DNA of 64,000 bases from CAVYXZ01 sp965223835 (GCA_965223835.1 CBDCXQ010000001.1:6014001-6078000); one strand, 5' to 3'; shown: positions 17,588 through 26,962, counted from the first letter of the stretch. The notes: generated from the sequence alone by a model not told the origin. Numbers and translations are program-made.

Positions 17588-18704
17588 TAGATGAGGGGTA
17601 GACATAATTCATGCAGCCCTGAGAAAAGGTTTGATCGCCTGTCCAAGAGGTTTACCGTGCTCAAACTGATAGAGCAGCACCAATTGATAGAAGAAAACCG
17701 CCCCCAAAACGATCAAACGGGTATGTTGTAGACCTTTGACAGGGACTTGACCACCCCAGTCAAATACATTTTTGAACAAGCCATTGAATGATTCGATGGC
17801 TTGATGACGAAGACGATGCAGTATTTTGCGTACCTCAACGCCAGTATCCTGATGGGGATACTGGCCTGGACGAGTGATGATCAGAATCCGTCCAGTAAAA
17901 GTACAAAGGGTTTGCAAATCAGCATCCCGATAATGGCGATCCCCCATCACATAACGAACCGTTTCGGGTAACTCGCGTGCCAAGTGAGGGGCGATGGTTG
18001 CATCATGGACGTTTGCTGGCGTGAGTTCAGCCGCTAGAGGTATCCAAAGTGAAGCAATCGTACAAGCCAAATGTAATTTCCAGCCGTACCACCAGCCATG
18101 ATGCCCCGACTTTGACCAGTGGGCTTGGGTGTCTATGGTACTATGCGGCACTTCGCCTTTATCGCGGTGTTTCTTGTGCCAAACCCCACCGTTTGCACGT
18201 AAAGCGGTGCTATCCATGGCTGCGGCACGACCCGATTGGGCATAGGGACACAGGGTCTCGACCAAATACCGCCCAAAGCAACCGATTAATCCCGGTAGCG
18301 TGTCCGGCACAGCTTTCAAGCGACGCTCCCAGGTACGTCGGGCTGGAAATTGGTCGTTTTCAGTCAATAGATCACGCAACTGGTGGGTCAATACCGTATC
18401 TTGTTCCAAAAACGTCAGCAGACTGTAGGCCCTATACAAACGTCGAATAATCATGATGACTAAAGCTTTGACGATCAGACGATCTGAATACACTTTTGGC
18501 CGTCCCCGTCCCCGCTGTTTGGCTGGTTCGGGAAAGGGTATCCGGTCAACCAATTTGACCAACGTGACCAGGAACGGTTCTCGATATACCATACAGTTGC
18601 CTTTGCTTACTTCTGTCTCGCAACTGAAATAGTACAAAGGCGACTGTGCTGCGACTATCCCCGGCACAGATTTCTACCATTTTATTTATGTCCACCCCTC
18701 AACT
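17588..18704 (-). mobile_element. Insertion sequence with IS4/IS5-superfamily transposase, intact
   Basis: About 1.1 kb. The terminal repeats are TGAGGGGTAGACATAA at 17592-17607 and TTATGTCCACCCCTCA at 18686-18701, inverted with one mismatch. A few bases beyond (TAG and N) also match, giving ends near 17588 and 18704. The repeats enclose one uninterrupted transposase frame. No certain target duplication was seen. It separates the methyltransferase from the GntR/LacI-type regulator. Confidence 0.75.
17609..18592 (-). CDS. DDE transposase (IS4/IS5 superfamily)
   Basis: 327 aa from ATG at 18592, preceded by AAAGGC; an in-frame GTG at 18667 adds 25 residues with no ribosome site. The candidate catalytic triad is D in AAMDSTALRANGG, D in YVMGDRHYRDADLQ, and E in HQAIESFNGLFK. 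The element HKKHRDKGEVPHSTID and WSKSGHHGWWYGWKLHL are typical of Transposase_11/DDE_Tnp_1 proteins. The full-length frame between intact terminal repeats suggests a recent, possibly active copy. Confidence 0.8.
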   Translation of the reverse strand: MVYREPFLVTLVKLVDRIPFPEPAKQRGRGRPKVYSDRLIVKALVIMIIRRLYRAYSLLTFLEQDTVLTHQLRDLLTENDQFPARRTWERRLKAVPDTLPGLIGCFGRYLVETLCPYAQSGRAAAMDSTALRANGGVWHKKHRDKGEVPHSTIDTQAHWSKSGHHGWWYGWKLHLACTIASLWIPLAAELTPANVHDATIAPHLARELPETVRYVMGDRHYRDADLQTLCTFTGRILIITRPGQYPHQDTGVEVRKILHRLRHQAIESFNGLFKNVFDWGGQVPVKGLQHTRLIVLGAVFFYQLVLLYQFEHGKPLGQAIKPFLRAA

Positions 18705-18805
18705 AGATAAGGCAAGCGCTAACTCCACTCTTTTAGTCCCCTGTCAGAAGCTATGCTAAACGACTATAGGCAACATTCTGATGGTTTTGAAAATTGTACA
18801 ACCCG

Positions 18806-19984
18806 CTATGGAGTGAAGTGCAGTATCTTCATGGGAACGATTTTGGTCTTGGGAGGTCCAGTGACTGTGCCATTCATACGACCAATAAGCAAGTCAGCAG
18901 CAGCAGCCCCCAATTGCTGACCGGACTGATGAGCGGCTATTGAGATATAGTTCCGATAATGGGGTGAGATTGCTTCACCAATCATCGCAATCTCAAGAGA
19001 AACACTGAGCCCCGATTGCTCATGCTTTATATCTGTTTCAGACAGCACATCATACCTACGAAGTGCATCATGATTCAATCGCATTTGATCAAAAACGAGA
19101 CGTTCAGTCGTTAAATCATTGGCTGTGAACACCGCCGTGATTCCATATTGCTCGATCTTTGCGTGAAGCTCGAAGTGGGTATTCATTGGTTCCAGATCAA
19201 TGGAGTCATGGATGAAAGGGTAACTATAAATGTTCAGTACCAGCTCATTGTCATATGTTATCGCGTGATCTGCTAATGCCCGTTGATAACCCTTTAAGCG
19301 ATCTTCCACACTCGTCACACCAGGCTCTGATGATAGCGCAAATGCGATTCGCCGATGACCTTTTTTGATTAAAGATTCGGTCAGTAAATAGCCAACTTCT
19401 TCATCATTAAACAATACGCGGTCACAGTTTAAAGCGCGGTAATAACGATCAACTAGAATGATTGGGAATTTCCCGGAAATTAACGTTTCCATTAGCTGTA
19501 GCCGTTGCTGATTCACAGCAGAACCAGGGTGCAAAATCATACCGCCAAGCTGTTCAAAATGAAACTTGTTATCATCTAGTTCAGTGGCGCCAATAAGTTG
19601 CAACCGCATGTTATGGGTGGCTACGCTTTGTTCAAGCCCATGAACAATTGATGACCATAAATATTGGCGCTCGTAGCGGCGCGGACCGTGCCTTAAATCA
19701 TTGACAATCGCGATCATGCCAGGCGTTTGTGCTGTGGCTGCCAGTTTGTCACGAACAAAAATGCCTTTGCCTTGCTGACGCTCAATAACCCCATCACTTT
19801 CTAACATATCCATGACTTTAGTGATGGTTATTCGACTAACCCCAAAATTAGCGATTAGCTCATGGGTAAAGGGCAGGGCACTACCGACGGTAAACTCACC
19901 ATCTTCGATACTTTTGAGCAAAGCCGTGTAAACTTGATAATACTTGGGAACGGGGGAGTTGGAATCGATCTCGAAATTGGTCAT
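18806..19984 (-). CDS. GntR-type DNA-binding regulator with LacI-type sensor domain (AraR-like)
   Basis: 392 aa. Residues 10-78 form a GntR winged helix (PVPKYYQVYTALLKSIEDG, HELIANFGVSRITITKVMDMLESDGVIERQQGKGIFV). Residues about 92-390 form a periplasmic-binding-protein-like sensor as in LacI/GalR (LVDRYYRALNCDRVLFNDEEVGYLL, HRRIAFAL, AVFTANDLTTERLV). This GntR/LacI combination is known from AraR-type repressors, which release DNA on binding a sugar. The gene is divergent from the adjacent Opp-type operon; a perfect 20-bp palindrome lies between them. It most likely represses that operon and itself, with the imported compound or a metabolite as inducer. Confidence 0.85.
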   Translation of the reverse strand: MTNFEIDSNSPVPKYYQVYTALLKSIEDGEFTVGSALPFTHELIANFGVSRITITKVMDMLESDGVIERQQGKGIFVRDKLAATAQTPGMIAIVNDLRHGPRRYERQYLWSSIVHGLEQSVATHNMRLQLIGATELDDNKFHFEQLGGMILHPGSAVNQQRLQLMETLISGKFPIILVDRYYRALNCDRVLFNDEEVGYLLTESLIKKGHRRIAFALSSEPGVTSVEDRLKGYQRALADHAITYDNELVLNIYSYPFIHDSIDLEPMNTHFELHAKIEQYGITAVFTANDLTTERLVFDQMRLNHDALRRYDVLSETDIKHEQSGLSVSLEIAMIGEAISPHYRNYISIAAHQSGQQLGAAAADLLIGRMNGTVTGPPKTKIVPMKILHFTP

Positions 19985-20036
19985 CTGGTTTCCTTGACAG
20001 CATCAACGCCGCTGGATAATATCATCTTTATGTAAT

Positions 20037-20056
20037 TATGTTGACATGTCAACATA
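20037..20056. promoter_or_regulatory. Perfect 20-bp palindromic operator
   Basis: TATGTTGACATGTCAACATA is a perfect palindrome 53 bp upstream of the regulator start and 166 bp upstream of the binding-protein start. It contains TTGACA on both strands, so a bound repressor would cover the -35 elements of both divergent promoters. It is the obvious target for the GntR/LacI-type regulator. Confidence 0.75.
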
Positions 20057-20070
20057 TTATGTCGATTAAT
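20041..20070 (+). promoter_or_regulatory. Candidate sigma-70-type promoter overlapping the operator
   Basis: A consensus -35 TTGACA (20041-20046) is followed after 18 bp by ATTAAT (20065-20070), a moderate -10. It reads toward the binding-protein gene at 20222, giving a leader of about 145 nt. The -35 box lies inside the palindromic operator, which fits repression. The spacing of 18 is slightly long and the -10 is not ideal. Confidence 0.45.
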
Positions 20071-20221
20071 TTCTTGCATGAAGCTCTGGAATAAGGAGGC
20101 AGAGAAAAAGCGAATTTACCGTTTTCGAGTTTTATTATGTTGGCAACTCATTGATCTGAGTTGACCGTGGGCTGAGTACCTGAGCCAAACTAAAGTTGTT
20201 GAAAATACTAAGGACAATTCT

Positions 20222-21958
20222 ATGCCTCATAATAATAAGCGTTCATTGTATCGTGTGGCGTTATTGACCACGCTGATACTCATGCTGGGCTTGTTCACGC
20301 TCGTTCAGGCCCAAGATGTCTCCCGCGAGAACACCCTCATTATTGGCTTTGAAGGTGGTCCCCATGCTGCACCCGAACAATCAGGTTTGAACCCCGGTGC
20401 GACAAATTCGCAGGGCCATCATCAGGTGATGATTGAGTCGGTCTACTATCTCAACTATCAGACCGGCGAACTCATCCCCTGGCTGGCAGCCGGTCCCGCA
20501 GAATATAACGATGACTTCACCGCTGTCGATATTCCGTTGCGTGAAGGCATCACCTGGAGCGATGGCGAACCATTCACCGCTGAAGATGTGGTCTTTACCA
20601 TCAACATGCTTAAAGAAAATCCAACCCTCATCTTTGCCAACACGGTAGCCGATGTTACCGATGCGTCTGCGCCAGATCCGCTGACCGTTCACATTGAACT
20701 GGCAAATCCTGATCCACGCTTCATCACTAATGCGTTCGGTGTGCGCATCTGGGGTGCAATTCGCGTGGTTCCCAAACATATCTGGGAAGGCCAGGATCCG
20801 AACACCTTCACCAACTTTGACCTTGAACAAGGGTGGCCGGTGTGGACAGGCCCCTACAAGCTGGTCAATGCAACTTCAACCGAATTTGTATTTGATCGCC
20901 GCGACGACTGGTGGGGTGCAGTAACCGGATTCCAGGAACTGCCCACGCCGGAACGCATCATCTTCGTTGAAGCCGGACCGGATGAACGTAAGGCAGCGGC
21001 GCTCACTGCCAATGAAGTTGATGGTGAACCCAGCCTGCGGATCGACACGTTCATCGACGTCAAAAGCCGCAACCCCAATGCGATTGGTTGGACTGAGACG
21101 CAGCCTCATGCCTGGATTGATCCATGTCCTGGTATGCTGGGCTTCAACACGCGGATTGCACCCTGGGATGACCCCGAAATGCGCTGGGCGATTGCCTACG
21201 CCATTCCCAATCAGCGGATTGGCGATGCACAAACCGGTGGTTTTGGTAAAGTATCTCACTACAACTTCCCTGACTATCCGGCACTGCAATCGTGGTTGAC
21301 TGAAAATCAGGATCTAATTGATCAATATGATACGACGGTGCATGATCCTGACCAAGCCAAAGCCATCTTCGAAAGCAAAGGTTATACGATGGGCGCGAAC
21401 GGTTTCTATGAGAAGGATGGTGAGACATTGCAAGTCGATGTCCTATTCAAGACCGAAGAGCCGATTCTGCCCGCCATTATCGTATCAGCCTTCCAAGAAG
21501 TTGGCATTGATGCTGCACCGCGAGCGTTAGCAGGTGCGGCATACTTCGATGCCCGTGACACCGGTGACTTCGAAATCGAAACACATCATGTGGCCTGTGG
21601 CAGTGTTGTTGAACCCTATGACGAATTGAATCTGCTGCATAGCCGCTGGGTGGTTCCAATCGGTGAGCGGTCATCCCTCAACAAATGGGGCTGGGGCAAC
21701 GCTGAGTATGATGAGATCGTCAATGAAATGCAGGTGACTGAGATTGGTTCTGAGCGCCATCATGAGCTGTTCCGGCAAGCGCTGGAAATCCGTCTGCAAG
21801 AACTGCCCATCATTTCGCTAACGCAGCAGCAGCGCGTCGTACCCTATACCAATCTGTACTGGACGAATTGGCCGACCGAAGATAACGACTATCATCACCC
21901 GCCGAACTGGTGGATGAATTTCTTGATGGTTGTCATGGAAATCGAACCGGCCTCTTAG
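20222..21958 (+). CDS. ABC transporter substrate-binding protein, peptide/opine/nickel family 5
   Basis: 578 aa. A signal peptide ends at LVQAQ. The body follows the SBP family-5 layout: LIPWLAAGPAEYNDDFTAVDIPLREGITWSDGEPFTAEDVVFT (in pieces), GPYKLVNATSTEFVFDRRDDWWG, then a closing WTNWPTEDNDYHHPPNWW. It captures oligopeptides, glycosides or similar solutes for the two permeases downstream. The start has AAGGA 8 nt upstream. The gene is followed after 20 nt by a 10-bp-stem hairpin that separates it from the permease genes. The regulator type (sugar-sensing fold) hints at a sugar-like rather than a peptide ligand; that is inference. Confidence 0.9.
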   Translation: MPHNNKRSLYRVALLTTLILMLGLFTLVQAQDVSRENTLIIGFEGGPHAAPEQSGLNPGATNSQGHHQVMIESVYYLNYQTGELIPWLAAGPAEYNDDFTAVDIPLREGITWSDGEPFTAEDVVFTINMLKENPTLIFANTVADVTDASAPDPLTVHIELANPDPRFITNAFGVRIWGAIRVVPKHIWEGQDPNTFTNFDLEQGWPVWTGPYKLVNATSTEFVFDRRDDWWGAVTGFQELPTPERIIFVEAGPDERKAAALTANEVDGEPSLRIDTFIDVKSRNPNAIGWTETQPHAWIDPCPGMLGFNTRIAPWDDPEMRWAIAYAIPNQRIGDAQTGGFGKVSHYNFPDYPALQSWLTENQDLIDQYDTTVHDPDQAKAIFESKGYTMGANGFYEKDGETLQVDVLFKTEEPILPAIIVSAFQEVGIDAAPRALAGAAYFDARDTGDFEIETHHVACGSVVEPYDELNLLHSRWVVPIGERSSLNKWGWGNAEYDEIVNEMQVTEIGSERHHELFRQALEIRLQELPIISLTQQQRVVPYTNLYWTNWPTEDNDYHHPPNWWMNFLMVVMEIEPAS

Positions 21959-21978
21959 GCAGATAGTTTTAAAATATA

Positions 21979-22015
21979 TCGGATTCTTGCTGGCTTTGAC
22001 TCAGTAAGAATCCGA
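21979..22015 (+). promoter_or_regulatory. Intercistronic hairpin after binding-protein gene
   Basis: TCGGATTCTT (21979-21988) pairs perfectly with AAGAATCCGA (22006-22015) around a 17-nt loop. There is no T tract after it, so it is more likely an mRNA-stabilising or partial read-through element than a full terminator. It lies between the abundant-product gene (binding protein) and the permease genes. Confidence 0.7.
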
Positions 22016-22033
22016 ATTTCATAAAGGTAAAAA

Positions 22034-23041
22034 ATGACTTATCGGTATGTCCTCAGGCGTTTGGGTATCTTTTTGCTCATTATTTGGGCAGCTTCCACAC
22101 TCAATTTCATTATCCCCCGGCTGGCGCCTGGCGATCCTATGGCAGCGGTTGTTGGACGCTTGCAGGAACAGGGCGCAACCGTCGAGAATAGCGGTGAGTT
22201 GATTGAACTGTTTCGCGAAAAGTTCGGGTTAGATGATCCACTGCACGTACAGTACCTTAAATACCTGTGGTCACTGGTCCAATTTGATCTGGGCTTTTCC
22301 ATTGCCTTTTTCCCGGCCACTGTGACTGATATTGTTGCTGGGGCGCTTCCCTATACCATTGGCTTATTAGCGGTGAGTACGTTGATAACCTTTAGTCTGG
22401 GTGTTTTTGCCGGTGGTTTATTGGTCTGGCATACGACCCCACGCATGGCCCGCATTGTCATCACTTTTTTTATGATTCTCGCCCCCATTCCTTATTATTT
22501 GTTGGCGATTGTATTTGTTTCAGTGCTGGCGTTTGGGCTAGGCCTATTCCCGTATAGTGGTGTTGTGTCAGTGGGGCGCTTGCCCAGTGAAGGGTTTGAT
22601 CTCAGCTATTTACTGGATGTCATCTATCATTCGACCTTGCCAGCATTGTCGATCATTGTAGCGGGTATTGGTGGCTGGATTCTGGGTACACGCGGCATGA
22701 TGGTTACGGTGTTGGGGGAAGACTATCTGACGCTGGCCGAGGCCAAAGGGCTACGTGACCGGCGGATATTCCTGCGTTACGCGATGCGGAATGCGCTCCT
22801 ACCTCAAATCACAGCACTGGCGATTACGCTGGGCTATGTGGTGTCAGGTGCAACGATTGTCGAGTTAATATTTTCGTATCCGGGGATGGGCTATCGATTG
22901 TTTCAGGCCATCAACACCAGTGATTTTCCGGTCATCCAGGGGATAACGTTCTTTCTGGTCGTATCTATCGCCGTTGCCATTCTGGTTATTGATCTCATCT
23001 ATCCGCGCCTTGACCCCCGCATTACTTATGAACGGAGATAA
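22034..23041 (+). CDS. ABC transporter permease, DppB/OppB type
   Basis: 335 aa with six transmembrane helices. The N-terminal signature YVLRRLGIFLLIIWAASTLNFIIPRLAPGDP and the cytoplasmic loop GEDYLTLAEAKGLRDRRIFLRYAMRNALLPQ (the EAA-type ATPase-coupling loop) are those of the DppB/OppB subfamily. It forms the membrane channel together with the DppC-type gene 3 bp downstream. An AAAGG ribosome site precedes ATG. Confidence 0.9.
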   Translation: MTYRYVLRRLGIFLLIIWAASTLNFIIPRLAPGDPMAAVVGRLQEQGATVENSGELIELFREKFGLDDPLHVQYLKYLWSLVQFDLGFSIAFFPATVTDIVAGALPYTIGLLAVSTLITFSLGVFAGGLLVWHTTPRMARIVITFFMILAPIPYYLLAIVFVSVLAFGLGLFPYSGVVSVGRLPSEGFDLSYLLDVIYHSTLPALSIIVAGIGGWILGTRGMMVTVLGEDYLTLAEAKGLRDRRIFLRYAMRNALLPQITALAITLGYVVSGATIVELIFSYPGMGYRLFQAINTSDFPVIQGITFFLVVSIAVAILVIDLIYPRLDPRITYERR

Positions 23042-23044
23042 CCG

Positions 23045-23956
23045 ATGGTGACTGCACCAGCGCAAGAATTGGTTTCAGAAGAATCCCAGGAAACTCAGAA
23101 CATGGGTCTTGTGGCGAATATCCGCTACTGGCTGGGCAATTGGAAGCTGACCATCGGGTTGATGTTGATTGTCGGATTAACCTTGTTCAGCGTGGTTGGC
23201 TCGTTTCTGGTGGACTTTGATCGCACCAAAGTTGCCTGGGGTGACTTTAATGCAGAGCCATCTGAAAAATATCCGATGGGTACCGATAATGTGGGCCGTG
23301 ATGTCTGGGCTTTGATGATCCATGGGATTCACCCATCACTAAAAGTAGGTTTGATTGCCGGTGTGCTGGGCACGGTGGTCGGCGTCGTTCTGGGTATTGT
23401 TGGGGGCTATTATGGCGGGAGTGTCGATACGGCCATCAGTACCGCCGCTGACATTTTCCTGACGATACCATCATTGATGATTCTAGTGGTGCTGGCTTCC
23501 TATCTACGAACCACGACCATTGAAGTCACGGCGCTGGTAATCGCCATATTTGCCTGGGCGGGGCCAACGCGTGTCATTCGTTCGCAAACGCTTAGTTTGC
23601 GGGAACGGGCTTTTATCCCGATGGCGAAATTGTCGGGGCAAAATGACCTGGAGATTGCGATTTTGCAAATCATGCCGAACTTGCTCCCATACATTATGGC
23701 TGGTTTTGTGGGAGCGGTTTCCGGTGCAATCCTGGCAATGGTCGGTATCCAGATTTTGGGATTGGGTCCATTGTTCACACCGAATCTAGGGATGATCTTA
23801 CAGGCGGCGTTTGAGGGTGCGGCTATCTTCCGGGGCATGACCTGGTGGTGGATTCCGCCGACAGCCGCTTTGATGGTGATATTTATCAGCCTATTCTTAA
23901 TCAGCGTAGCGCTGGATGAATTTGCGAACCCGCGCTTGCGTGAGCGTGCCAAGTAA
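23045..23956 (+). CDS. ABC transporter permease, DppC/OppC type
   Basis: 303 aa, six transmembrane helices. A soluble N-terminus is followed by a first helix at about 35-57. The conserved PMGTDNVGRDVWALMIHGIHPSLKVGL is the OppC N-terminal motif, and RERAFIPMAKLSGQNDLEIAILQIMPNLLPYIMAG is the coupling loop. It starts 3 bp after the DppB-type stop. A 163-bp gap with no other gene separates it from the ATPase genes. Confidence 0.9.
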   Translation: MVTAPAQELVSEESQETQNMGLVANIRYWLGNWKLTIGLMLIVGLTLFSVVGSFLVDFDRTKVAWGDFNAEPSEKYPMGTDNVGRDVWALMIHGIHPSLKVGLIAGVLGTVVGVVLGIVGGYYGGSVDTAISTAADIFLTIPSLMILVVLASYLRTTTIEVTALVIAIFAWAGPTRVIRSQTLSLRERAFIPMAKLSGQNDLEIAILQIMPNLLPYIMAGFVGAVSGAILAMVGIQILGLGPLFTPNLGMILQAAFEGAAIFRGMTWWWIPPTAALMVIFISLFLISVALDEFANPRLRERAK

Positions 23957-24119
23957 TGATCAAGTAACGAAGATCATGGTATCTGACGAAGTCTGGTGTG
24001 GCGTACTGAACTTGGCCCATACGCCTAATATGTCTCTTAAAAATAGAGGTTTGTGTAATGACGAATAAACAAGTGTTTTCAACCTATTCCCACTGGATGT
24101 GGGTTTTCAAGAGCCAACG

Positions 24120-25109
24120 ATGAAAGATACCCCCATCCTTCAAGTTGAAAACCTGTGTGTTTACTACTGGACAGCAAAAGGTCCAGTGAAAGCGGTTGAT
24201 GATGTCAGCTTTACGATCAACCGCAATGAACGTTTCGGCTTCATTGGTGAAAGTGGTTGTGGCAAGACCACCACAATTATGGCGATCCTGCGGCTTATCA
24301 AACCACCGGGCAAAATTGAAAGCGGTCGCATCTTGCTTGATGGTCGAAATATTCTGGACATGAGCAAGGAAGAGATGCGCCAGACTCGCTGGAGCAAAAT
24401 TGCACTTATTCCACAGGGGGCGATGAACTCCTTAAACCCGGTAACACGCGTCCGCGACCAGATCGAAGATACGATTATCACCCATAAGGAAAATACTCCT
24501 CAAGAGCAAATGGATGATGACATCGCCAATTTGCTGGATATGGTTGAGTTACCCGCTTCGGTAGCGGATATGTACCCTCATGAATTAAGTGGTGGTATGA
24601 AACAGCGTGTCTGCATCGCGATGGCAACCGCCCTTGATCCACAGTTGATCATCGCCGATGAGCCAACCAGCGCGCTGGATGTGGTGGTGCAGAAGGCGGT
24701 TATGCAAACGTTGATCGGCGTGCAGGAACGTCTGGGAGCATCATTGATTTTGATTGGTCACGATATGGGGTTAACCGCCCAGGTATTACATCGTATCGGT
24801 GTAATGTACGCGGGCAAATTGGCCGAGATCGCGAGTGTCAAAGAATTATACATTGAACCGTTGCATCCTTATGCCCAGGCGCTCATCTCCTCGTTGCCAT
24901 CGATCAAGGAGAAGAAGCGGGGTGGTGGTATTCCTGGATTGCCACCATTCCTCTTGAACCCACCATCTGGCTGTGTGTTTCACCCCCGTTGCCCGCATGC
25001 AATGGATGTTTGCCAACAAGTGATACCGCCCTTGCGTGAATTGGGGCCCGGCCATTTCACAGCCTGTCACCTGTATGAGGTCGAAAATAATGTCAACGCC
25101 GCTGTTTGA
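24120..25109 (+). CDS. ABC transporter ATPase, DppD/OppD type
   Basis: 329 aa from ATG at 24120; an upstream GTG at 24099 is possible but has no ribosome site. The Walker A GESGCGKTT (43-51), Q-loop IPQGAMNSLNPV, signature LSGGMKQRV and Walker B LIIADEPTSALD are all intact. The C-terminal oligopeptide-transporter extension has PPSGCVFHPRCPHAMDVC, which in relatives holds an iron-sulfur or metal-binding Cys cluster. It energises the two permeases as a heterodimer with the next gene. Confidence 0.92.
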   Translation: MKDTPILQVENLCVYYWTAKGPVKAVDDVSFTINRNERFGFIGESGCGKTTTIMAILRLIKPPGKIESGRILLDGRNILDMSKEEMRQTRWSKIALIPQGAMNSLNPVTRVRDQIEDTIITHKENTPQEQMDDDIANLLDMVELPASVADMYPHELSGGMKQRVCIAMATALDPQLIIADEPTSALDVVVQKAVMQTLIGVQERLGASLILIGHDMGLTAQVLHRIGVMYAGKLAEIASVKELYIEPLHPYAQALISSLPSIKEKKRGGGIPGLPPFLLNPPSGCVFHPRCPHAMDVCQQVIPPLRELGPGHFTACHLYEVENNVNAAV

Positions 25110-26079
25110 AATTCAGAATCTAACAAAGATCTACGGGGGTGGTTTGCTGGGTCGGCAAGCGCCCCCCGCGCTCGAAGATTTCTCGCTCACGTTTTATGAA
25201 GAACAGCCGGAGATCACCACAATTGCTGGTGAGAGCGGTAGCGGTAAAACCACGTTGGCGAACCTGGTGCTCGATTTTATTCACCCGACCTCTGGTCATA
25301 TCAAGTACAAAGGCCAGGATATTGCGAAGATGTCGCGGCGTGAGAGCTTCAATTTCCGCCGCGAAGTCCAGGCGATTTTTCAGGACCCGTATGGTACATA
25401 CAATCCCTTTTATAAAGTAGACGAAGTTTTCAACACCGTTATCCGCAAATTTAAGCTCGCCAGCAGTAAAGCGGACGGGCGCAAACAAGTCTGGGAAGCA
25501 TTGGAAGTGGTCGGTTTGCGGCCTAATGAAATTCTGGGCAAGTATCCTCATCAATTAAGTGGCGGGCAACGTCAACGGGTTATGGTTGCCCGGGCTTTCT
25601 TGCTCAAGCCGAAATTGATCGTCGCCGATGAACCGGTGTCAATGATTGATGCGTCATTGCAACTTCGCATATTGCAGATATTCGAAGATCTTAAAGCTGA
25701 GTATGGGATTTCATTTCTGTATATTACCCACGATCTTTCGACCGCCTACCAGATCAGCGACAACATTTATGTGCTATACAGCGGTTCGGTAATGGAGTAC
25801 GGGCACATCGACGGCATTATCCAGAATCCTCAGCACCCTTATACCCAACAACTGGTTGCCGCGATTCCTGTTCCCGACCCGGATATTCGCTGGGAGGGCC
25901 GTACAGTCTCGACGGTTGTTGATAAGCCTGATGCCTCGCACAATAGCGGATGCAAGTTCTATTATCGCTGTCCGCATGCAATGGACCGATGTGCTACCAA
26001 GCTGCCGCCTGCGTTTACCGTAGCCGAAAACCAATACGCTGCTTGCTTTCTCTATGACGAGCAGATCCAGCCGAGTTAA
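25090..26079 (+). CDS. ABC transporter ATPase, DppF/OppF type
   Basis: 329 aa from ATG at 25090, overlapping the DppD-type stop by 20 bp. Walker A GESGSGKTT, Q-loop FQDPYGTYNPF, signature LSGGQRQRV and Walker B LIVADEPVSMID are intact, although SMID replaces the usual SALD. The C-terminal extension carries SGCKFYYRCPHAMDRC. It pairs with the DppD-type subunit. A PhyH-family gene follows after 37 bp, most likely in the same operon. Confidence 0.92.
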   Translation: MSTPLFEIQNLTKIYGGGLLGRQAPPALEDFSLTFYEEQPEITTIAGESGSGKTTLANLVLDFIHPTSGHIKYKGQDIAKMSRRESFNFRREVQAIFQDPYGTYNPFYKVDEVFNTVIRKFKLASSKADGRKQVWEALEVVGLRPNEILGKYPHQLSGGQRQRVMVARAFLLKPKLIVADEPVSMIDASLQLRILQIFEDLKAEYGISFLYITHDLSTAYQISDNIYVLYSGSVMEYGHIDGIIQNPQHPYTQQLVAAIPVPDPDIRWEGRTVSTVVDKPDASHNSGCKFYYRCPHAMDRCATKLPPAFTVAENQYAACFLYDEQIQPS

Positions 26080-26116
26080 ACATAAGGTAACAAAATCAAA
26101 TAGGATAAGCTAACCA

Positions 26117-26962
26117 ATGAAAGAAATGAGTGAACGCGAAAAATATCTGTTCGATTTGCAGGGCTTTCTGGTCGTTCGCGATTTCCTGACACCGGAGGAG
26201 GTTGCTGCACTTAACGAGTCAGTGGATGCGAACATCGATGTGATGGGTGAGGATGGCAACTCTCATACTGGTGAGTCAACGACCCTGGTTGGGAAGAAAC
26301 GGGGGATGTTCACCGGCATGCTGAGCTGGCCCAAGCCCTGGTGTAATCCATTCCGTGACATCGTGGTGCACCCCAAGCTACTGCCTTACCTGAATACGAT
26401 ACATGGGCGAGGTTGGCGTTTAGACCACCAACCGTTTATTTTAACGGCTGATAAGGGAACCGAAGGCTTGCGGCTACACGGTCCAGGTATGGTAAATTTC
26501 GATGGGTCTCAATATTACATCTATACCAATGGACAAATGCGGTGTGGGATGGTGGTTTTCCAGTTTCAACTGGCGGATGTAAATGAAGGGGATGGCGGCC
26601 TGGCAGTGATACCTGGCAGTCACAAGGCAAACCTGGCTTGCCCAGAGAAGATTAAAGAGTGGGAGATGGATCAGGACATTGTTTACAATGTTCCGGCTAA
26701 AGCGGGCGACCTTATTATCTTTAACGAGGCAACCACACACGGTACACTACCCTGGACTGCTGACCATGATCGCCGCTCGCTCCTTGTTCGCTACTCGCCG
26801 AAGTACCTGCACTTTGCCGGTGGATATTATGAAACCAGTTTTCCAGAATGGGTTGACGAACTAACCGAAGCGCAACGGGCTGTACTGGAACCGCCCTACA
26901 TCTACAATCGGCCACTCATCGAAGATGATGGCGTAAGCGTGATTTACCCCAGACGCGAGTAA
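26117..26962 (+). CDS. Phytanoyl-CoA dioxygenase (PhyH)-like protein with atypical HxP metal motif
   Basis: 281 aa with the double-stranded beta-helix of PhyH-type Fe(II)/2-oxoglutarate oxygenases. Family features are GFLVVRDFLTPEEVAALN, GDGGLAVIPGSHKANLACP, KAGDLIIFNEATTHGTLPW (H208, the distal His) and RRSLLVRYSP (2-oxoglutarate Arg region). The first metal triad element reads RLHGPG (H121-G-P) where classic members have HxD. Loss of the acidic ligand occurs in halogenating relatives and in a large PhyH subfamily with an LHGG motif. It lies at the end of the Opp-type import operon, so it probably acts on the imported compound. Whether it hydroxylates, halogenates or has lost activity cannot be told. 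Confidence 0.85.
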   Translation: MKEMSEREKYLFDLQGFLVVRDFLTPEEVAALNESVDANIDVMGEDGNSHTGESTTLVGKKRGMFTGMLSWPKPWCNPFRDIVVHPKLLPYLNTIHGRGWRLDHQPFILTADKGTEGLRLHGPGMVNFDGSQYYIYTNGQMRCGMVVFQFQLADVNEGDGGLAVIPGSHKANLACPEKIKEWEMDQDIVYNVPAKAGDLIIFNEATTHGTLPWTADHDRRSLLVRYSPKYLHFAGGYYETSFPEWVDELTEAQRAVLEPPYIYNRPLIEDDGVSVIYPRRE

